Part shown: positions 16,141-19,490 of the stretch, piece after piece
Position numbering within the stretch: the first letter of the stretch is position 1
Layout of the letters: the number at the start of each line of letters is the position of its first letter
Source: Lachnospiraceae bacterium UBA3641
Lineage (GTDB): Bacteria; Bacillota; Clostridia; Lachnospirales; Lachnospiraceae
Reading direction: 5' to 3'
Length of the DNA stretch: 19,490 nucleotides
Assembly: GCA_002373875.1 (NCBI GenBank)
Contig: DFKQ01000066.1
Span: forward strand, 16,697 to 36,186
Program-made: the position numbers and the translations under genes
Notes under the pieces: model-generated
What the model saw: only the letters and a program-made list of their open reading frames with translations
What the model was told of the DNA's origin: nothing
Database searches by the model: none

Positions 16141-16153
16141 ATTATACTGAAAA
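16141..16153 (+). repeat. Left copy of a 13-bp inverted repeat flanking the ATPase gene
   Basis: ATTATACTGAAAA, 15 bases beyond the ATPase stop codon; the exact inverse is at 17575-17587. No target-site duplication is visible outside the pair. Confidence 0.6.
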
Positions 16154-16167
16154 AGGTCTTGCATGGG

Positions 16168-17538
16168 TCATTGATACAGATCATGCCCGGTTATTAAGGA
16201 AAAATCTTCTCTTTCATCAAAATCGAATCCTGCGGAGCAAACAAATCCCAGTTTATCTACTTCTATTCCTTGAATACTGTCGATTTGAGCCTGTTCCTGC
16301 TGACACTCTCTATAGCTCATCGGATTTTCATAAAACTTGCATTCGTAAAAATCATATTTATCTGTTGAGTGCCTTATAACGCAGTCAAACTCACCATTTT
16401 TCTTAAGAACAGGATCATCATACCAGTAGCTGCCAAAATCATCTATATCGGGATACGCACCGGATAAAGATCTTCTATGGAAGTACTGAAGGACAATTTC
16501 CTCAAAACGCCTGCTGATGAATTGAGAGAGCCTTTCTTTTATATTTCTGTCATAAAATTGTGATTCTCCTATTCGCGCTATAATACCGGTATTACCAAAA
16601 ATGAAAGTAAAGTAAAACCTCATAAGGTTATCCGTTATTTCATAGAATTGTTTCTTTTTTTCTTCCTTATGATTTATCGGGGCTGATTTCCGGATTGTCT
16701 CCATACCCAAAAGAATCTTTAACTGCTTATCTAAAAGACCTGTTTCACTTATATTGAGCTGATTCCTTATTTCAGAATATTTCTTTTTCCCGTTTCCAAG
16801 TGCCTCCAGAATCCTTATATCATATGTTTTTTGTATCTCCTTAAGTATGATGTTTTCGATATGGGATCGTATTATGGAAGTTTCAGGCAATAGAAGATCG
16901 CAGATATTATCCTTAATATCTCCGGATTGATCAAGGTTTTTGAGCACAAATGGGCTTCCGCCGAAAACGGAATAGTAAATGATCTTATTTCTGATCGAAA
17001 GGTTCGGATAGAATTTTGCAGCATCATAATAGTCAAAGTCCTGAATATGCAGTATTAATGAAAAACGGCCAAATAGAGGGTTTTCCTCTGAAAGTAGTTC
17101 TTTCATTATTGTGATGTAAGATCCGCATAGTATAAGCTTTATATTATCCGGCAACTTGTCAATCACAGCCTGCATAGTAGAATCTACTTCATAATTTTTT
17201 TTTGTTTGTTTCAGATAAGGATACTCATCGATTATCAGAAGAATGTTCTTATCAAGCGTTTTAAGATAATCCATCATGGAAAACAGCGAATCGAACCGTA
17301 TATTTGGAAGAGACAGGGATTCTGATACAGTTTTGTATATCATTTCCATATTTCCTTCAAAAGTACTTGAAACACAGAGGTGGTTGATGACGATACCCTC
17401 AAAAGACTTCGCAGCTTCCATTATCAACGTGGATTTTCCGACCCTGCGTTTGCCATATACAAGAATTGCTGTTTTTTTATTCTGTTTTGATAATTCAGTG
17501 TTTAGCTTTTTTAGCTCTGTTTCCCGACCTATGAACAT
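16168..17538 (-). CDS. AAA-family ATPase with DUF234-type C-terminal nuclease-like domain
   Basis: A 456-residue protein of the 'archaeal ATPase / DUF234' group (ATPase_2 type P-loop). The start at 17538 (MFIGRETELKKLN) has AAAGGA 6 nt upstream. Seen: the N-terminal FIGRExEL signature; Walker A GKRRVGKST (about residues 29-37); Walker B ILLIIDEYPYL (about 98-108); a sensor-like KLILCGSYITIM; the GGSPFVLK motif; a winged-helix region (about 240-290) with YSEIRNQLNISETGLLDKQL; and a C-terminal domain with GEFDCVI followed by DFYECKF, the E-x-D ... E-C-K arrangement of PD-(D/E)xK nuclease folds. Biological role unestablished; such genes are often acquired laterally. The gene looks more A+T-rich than its neighbours, stands alone, has its own promoter, and runs convergent to the BspA-like gene. 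Confidence 0.9.
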   Translation of the reverse strand: MFIGRETELKKLNTELSKQNKKTAILVYGKRRVGKSTLIMEAAKSFEGIVINHLCVSSTFEGNMEMIYKTVSESLSLPNIRFDSLFSMMDYLKTLDKNILLIIDEYPYLKQTKKNYEVDSTMQAVIDKLPDNIKLILCGSYITIMKELLSEENPLFGRFSLILHIQDFDYYDAAKFYPNLSIRNKIIYYSVFGGSPFVLKNLDQSGDIKDNICDLLLPETSIIRSHIENIILKEIQKTYDIRILEALGNGKKKYSEIRNQLNISETGLLDKQLKILLGMETIRKSAPINHKEEKKKQFYEITDNLMRFYFTFIFGNTGIIARIGESQFYDRNIKERLSQFISRRFEEIVLQYFHRRSLSGAYPDIDDFGSYWYDDPVLKKNGEFDCVIRHSTDKYDFYECKFYENPMSYRECQQEQAQIDSIQGIEVDKLGFVCSAGFDFDEREDFSLITGHDLYQ

Positions 17539-17564
17539 AACATATCCTTTCTGAATTAATATTC

Positions 17565-17582
17565 ACTGAAAATATTTTCAGT
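17565..17582. promoter_or_regulatory. 18-bp perfect palindrome over the ATPase gene start site
   Basis: ACTGAAAATATTTTCAGT is fully self-complementary. It overlaps the last bases of the -10 box and covers the predicted transcription start (about 17573), the position of a repressor operator. The half-site ACTGAAAA recurs once at 16146-16153 beyond the gene's other end. Confidence 0.65.
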
Positions 17583-17587
17583 ATAAT
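17575..17587 (-). repeat. Right copy of the 13-bp inverted repeat flanking the ATPase gene
   Basis: TTTTCAGTATAAT on the + strand, the exact inverse of 16141-16153. It includes the -10 box of the ATPase promoter and half of the 18-bp palindrome. Confidence 0.6.
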
Positions 17588-17608
17588 TATAATATAACAG
17601 ATTGTCAA
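17580..17608 (-). promoter_or_regulatory. ATPase gene promoter
   Basis: On the - strand, TTGACA (17603-17608), exactly 17 bp, TATACT (17580-17585): near consensus for sigma-A. A second TTGACT overlaps just upstream. Predicted start near 17573; the leader is about 35 nt. Confidence 0.85.
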
Positions 17609-17689
17609 AGTCAATCCTATTGCTGTTTTTGCAACCCCATTTTGGAAAAAGGTCATAAGTAGTTGACAATCAACATATCAGATTTTATC

Positions 17690-17725
17690 CAGCGGTCAAT
17701 GGTGATATTTAGTAGTTCACCGCTG
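17690..17725 (+). other. Hairpin in the region beyond the ATPase promoter
   Basis: CAGCGGT (17690-17696) pairs with ACCGCTG (17719-17725), and AA/TT adds after one mismatch; the 3' side runs into AATAAAAAAGG. A TTGACA at 17663-17668 has no clear -10 with it. Function unknown. Confidence 0.4.
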
Positions 17726-17788
17726 AATAAAAAAGGGGAAAAAGGCGGGGCACAATTGAGCTCAAGAATACAGGAACAGTGCAAGAAG

Positions 17789-18003
17789 ATGTGGAAAATC
17801 CAGGGAGAACTGGCAAAAAGGCTTGGTGGCGGAATAGGAATGTCAACAATTACTAAAGAGAACTTGAATACCCCCGGAAGGTAACTAATGTTGAATTCTT
17901 TCCGGATGAAGATAAACCAAGCAAGATGACATTACACATCACTGTTGGATTTGAGAAGGATGCAAAGTTCATCTTCTACAATGAAGATGGTTCCATGGGC
18001 TAG
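17789..18003 (+). pseudogene. Frameshifted small gene remnant of unknown family
   Basis: Two adjoining frames both look protein-like. Frame one reads MWKIQGELAKRLGGG then GMSTITKENLNTP and stops at 17882-17884. Frame two, open from 17857, reads KVTNVEFFPDEDKPSKMTL then HITVGFEKDAKFIFYNEDG and stops at TAG 18001-18003. One extra C in the CCCCC run (17871-17875) would join them into a product of about 72 residues from this ATG. The first half faintly recalls a helix-turn-helix (GELAKRLG...STITKEN), but it is too short to assign. No good ribosome binding site is seen (AGGA lies 13 nt upstream). The 3' end runs into repeat copies. It may be a decayed gene, a sequencing slip or a phase-variable tract. 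Confidence 0.45.
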
Positions 18004-18022
18004 AACCGTCCCCGTGTCCTCA
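18002..18022. repeat. GAACCGTCCCC-family repeat, first of two identical 21-bp copies
   Basis: AGAACCGTCCCCGTGTCCTC plus A; identical to 18040-18060, with 17 bases between. It overlaps the stop codon of the gene remnant upstream. Confidence 0.85.
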
Positions 18023-18039
18023 AACGTGATGAAGACAGA

Positions 18040-18060
18040 AGAACCGTCCCCGTGTCCTCA
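18040..18060. repeat. GAACCGTCCCC-family repeat, second identical 21-bp copy
   Basis: Same 21 bases as 18002-18022, same orientation. It is separated by only a few bases from the longer copy at 18063-18098. Confidence 0.85.
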
Positions 18061-18062
18061 CG

Positions 18063-18098
18063 TGAAAAAATGAACCGAGGAACCGTCCCCCCGTTTCA
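18063..18098. repeat. GAACCGTCCCC-family repeat copy ending in the cysK stop codon
   Basis: Matches the arm at 8488-8523 downstream of thiT at all but one of 36 bases (CCCCCC against CCCCCT). Its last three bases, TCA on the + strand, are the TGA stop codon of cysK. On the - strand a TTTTTT run (18065-18070) lies beyond the repeat, so it may help end cysK transcripts, but no strong stem precedes that run. Confidence 0.88.
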
Positions 18099-19022
18099 TT
18101 CGAAGAGGGGCGTGGAGAAGTACCTCTCGGCCGTGTCGGGAAGGACGGTCACGACCGTCTTACCCTTGCCAAGTTTTTTGGCCATCTTTAGGGCAGCCGC
18201 AACATTGGTGCCGGAGCTTATCCCGCACATAAGGCCTTCCTTGCAGGCAAGGTCCCTGGCTGTCTGCAGGGCCTCCTCGTCGGTAACTATATAAATATCA
18301 TCATAAATGCTCTGATTAAGGTTCTTAGGGATTATCCCGTCGCCGATACCCATCTGTACGTGGGTACCGATATTACCGCCGGCAAGGATGGCGGCATTCT
18401 CCGGTTCTACGGCCCATATCTCGATGTCGGGATACTGGGCCTTTAATGTTTCACCGATACCGCTTATGGTACCGCCGGTACCTATCCCGGAACAGAAGCC
18501 GTGGATGGGCCCTGCAACCTGCTCAAGGATCTCGAGTCCCGTGTGGTGCTTGTGAACCCTGGGATTGGCCGGATTCTCAAACTGCTGGGGGATGTAAACC
18601 CTGGGATCCTCTTTGGCCATGCGGATGGCAGTCTGTAAGCATTCGTCCATACATGCACCGATATCGCCGTCATCGTGGATGAGGATGACCTTAGCTCCGT
18701 AATGATTAACGAGTAGCCGCCTCTCCTGACTGACGCTGTCGGGCATGATTATTACCGTTTCAAGTCCCATAACGGCACCGATAAGGGCCAGTCCAATGCC
18801 CTGGTTGCCCGATGTGGGCTCGACTATTATCGTATCTTCCTTAATAAGGCCATCTTTTTTAGCCTGTTTTATCATATTATAAGCAGTCCTTGTCTTGATG
18901 GACCCGCCGACGTTAAGTCCTTCATATTTAACAAGTACCTCGGCCGCATCCGGGTCGTTCATCCTGTTGAGCCTTATCATCGGTGTGTGGCCTATGTAAT
19001 CTAGTACGCTGTCGCAGATCAT
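18096..19022 (-). CDS. cysK: Cysteine synthase (O-acetylserine sulfhydrylase)
   Basis: Cytoplasmic PLP enzyme (fold type II) making cysteine from O-acetylserine and sulfide; 308 residues, normal for the family. Seen: IGHTPMIRLNRM near the N-terminus; GGSIKTRTAYNMI with the PLP-binding Lys; EPTSGNQGIGLALIGAVMG (substrate loop, with Gln where many CysK have Thr, a variant I recall from clostridial members); IIMPDSVSQERR; QQFENPANPRVH; the phosphate-binding GIGTGGTISGIG; and GISSGTNVAAALKMAKK. It ends AERYFSTPLFE and then TGA supplied by a repeat copy, so the C-terminus may have been trimmed slightly. The start at 19022 has AAGGAG about 12 nt upstream, longer than usual. It probably works with metY (4185-5465) in sulfide assimilation. 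Confidence 0.95.
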   Translation of the reverse strand: MICDSVLDYIGHTPMIRLNRMNDPDAAEVLVKYEGLNVGGSIKTRTAYNMIKQAKKDGLIKEDTIIVEPTSGNQGIGLALIGAVMGLETVIIMPDSVSQERRLLVNHYGAKVILIHDDGDIGACMDECLQTAIRMAKEDPRVYIPQQFENPANPRVHKHHTGLEILEQVAGPIHGFCSGIGTGGTISGIGETLKAQYPDIEIWAVEPENAAILAGGNIGTHVQMGIGDGIIPKNLNQSIYDDIYIVTDEEALQTARDLACKEGLMCGISSGTNVAAALKMAKKLGKGKTVVTVLPDTAERYFSTPLFE

Positions 19023-19059
19023 AACAAATTAATTCTCCTTTTCGTCTGAGTCAAAATCA

Positions 19060-19088
19060 ATCATACATCGGTTCTTTTGCATGAGCAA
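19060..19088 (-). promoter_or_regulatory. Possible cysK promoter
   Basis: On the - strand, TTGCTC (19083-19088), 17 bp, TATGAT (19060-19065). A consensus TTGACA (19100-19105) lies further upstream, but 17 bp on from it the -10 is only ATGCAA. GCCTGTC occurs twice nearby as a direct repeat (19097-19103 and 19125-19131). No copy of the metY palindrome is found here. Confidence 0.35.
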
Positions 19089-19182
19089 GATTAAACGCCT
19101 GTCAAAATATAAAAAAATTATAAAGCCTGTCCCTAAGAGCATCATATTAAGTAATAAATGTGATGCCGGATAAGGCTGTATA

Positions 19183-19191
19183 TGTTATAAT
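19183..19191 (+). promoter_or_regulatory. Extended -10 promoter of the putative RNA
   Basis: TGT-TATAAT is a perfect extended -10 (TATAAT at 19186-19191). The -35 region (about 19163-19168) matches poorly, as often tolerated with this motif. Predicted start near 19198. Confidence 0.6.
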
Positions 19192-19197
19192 AAAACA

Positions 19198-19456
19198 CAA
19201 TCTGTAATGAAATTCATTTTCAATTTGTCGGGTTGAACGATAGAGCGTTATCCCGTAAGTTAAAACTCCGATGCAAGGAGGATCCGCAGATGTAATGACA
19301 GACAGCTGACAAGGAGCGTACCGAGCGGAAAGACTTACAATCGAAAGAAGGAAAAGCAGAGGTTGCTACGTGCCAGTGGCACGTGTTCAGCAACGACCGA
19401 AGCGAAGCGGAGACCGGCAAGGAATTCAGAAATGGATTTGAGGCCGATCTTTTTTT
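19198..19456 (+). ncRNA. Putative structured non-coding RNA of about 260 nt, family not recognised
   Basis: No credible protein is encoded on either strand, but nested pairing is dense. CGGG/CCCG (19229-19232, 19252-19255) encloses AACG/CGTT (19236-19239, 19246-19249). GTAAGT (19255-19260) pairs with ACTTAC (19333-19338), closing a multibranch of CTCC/GGAG (19266-19269, 19277-19280) and TCCGC/GCGGA (19283-19287, 19325-19329). A long hairpin follows: GTTGCT/AGCAAC (19362-19367, 19389-19394) around ACGTGCC/GGCACGT (19368-19374, 19378-19384). It has its own promoter and terminator and diverges from cysK. It does not match RNase P, tmRNA, SRP, T-box, SAM or TPP signatures. A mobile-element RNA or the leader of a gene beyond the window cannot be excluded. 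Confidence 0.55.
19411..19456 (+). terminator. Terminator of the putative RNA
   Basis: AGACCGGC (19411-19418) pairs with GCCGATCT (19443-19450) with one C-A mismatch, followed by a seven-T run (19450-19456). The 24-nt loop is large, so strength is uncertain. Confidence 0.5.
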
Positions 19457-19490
19457 GCAGAATTATATTTTTTGCTTGACTATGACGTAA

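Noticed and set aside
17663..17788. Upstream extension of the gene remnant to ATG 17663
   Set aside because: This part crosses a hairpin, has no ribosome binding site and reads as unpatterned residues; only the part from about 17789 looks protein-like.
18002..18098. CRISPR array
   Set aside because: The copies have unequal lengths and spacing (17 and 2 bases), no uniform spacers exist, and the same repeat occurs elsewhere as an inverted pair.
19220..19420. 66-codon - strand open frame containing CHWHV
   Set aside because: It lies wholly across the predicted RNA helices, has no ribosome binding site, and its residues come from palindromic bases (GTGCCAGTGGCAC). It is most likely a by-product of the RNA structure.

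Overview
The window looks like a chromosome segment from an anaerobic member of the Clostridia, most likely Lachnospiraceae (Butyrivibrio-like). The grounds are an LL-diaminopimelate aminotransferase, strong AGGAGG-type ribosome binding sites, sigma-A promoters, an ECF-type ThiT behind a TPP riboswitch, paired Cache-type chemoreceptors and a very large secreted BspA-like DUF285 protein. Species cannot be set from the sequence alone.

Left part (1-7500). The 3' part of dapL is followed by two membrane chemoreceptors on the + strand (1067-3142 and 5784-7496). Between them on the - strand lies a sulfur-assimilation pair, metY (O-acetylhomoserine sulfhydrylase) followed by a LysR-type regulator. 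A near-perfect sigma-A promoter and a T-N11-A palindrome centred about 66 bp upstream of the predicted metY start suggest that this LysR protein activates metY.

Middle (7500-16070). A TTGACA-N17-TATACT promoter drives a TPP riboswitch and thiT (thiamine uptake). A 34-bp-armed inverted repeat of the 'GAACCGTCCCC' family follows, then about 300 bp of decayed sequence. Next come an O-antigen-ligase-family membrane protein with an inserted external domain and a 1764-residue secreted protein made of a duplicated DUF285 module, Ig-like domains, a chitobiase-C-terminal-like domain and repeated beta-rich modules. Its promoter overlaps the ligase stop codon.

Right part (16070-19490). A DUF234-type AAA ATPase gene, visibly more A+T-rich than its neighbours, is bracketed by a 13-bp inverted repeat and has an 18-bp perfect palindrome over its -10 box. 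Beyond it lie a frameshifted gene remnant, three more copies of the GAACCGTCCCC repeat, and cysK on the - strand, whose stop codon sits inside one repeat copy. The last 290 bases hold an extended -10 promoter and a heavily structured, protein-free stretch ending in a terminator. This is a probable unidentified non-coding RNA of about 260 nt and the best candidate for something undescribed.

Working together: metY, lysR and cysK cover cysteine and homocysteine synthesis from sulfide; the chemoreceptors feed motility; thiT scavenges thiamine; the ligase and BspA-like genes concern the cell surface. All functional calls rest on recognised motifs and residue patterns read by eye; no database search was run.
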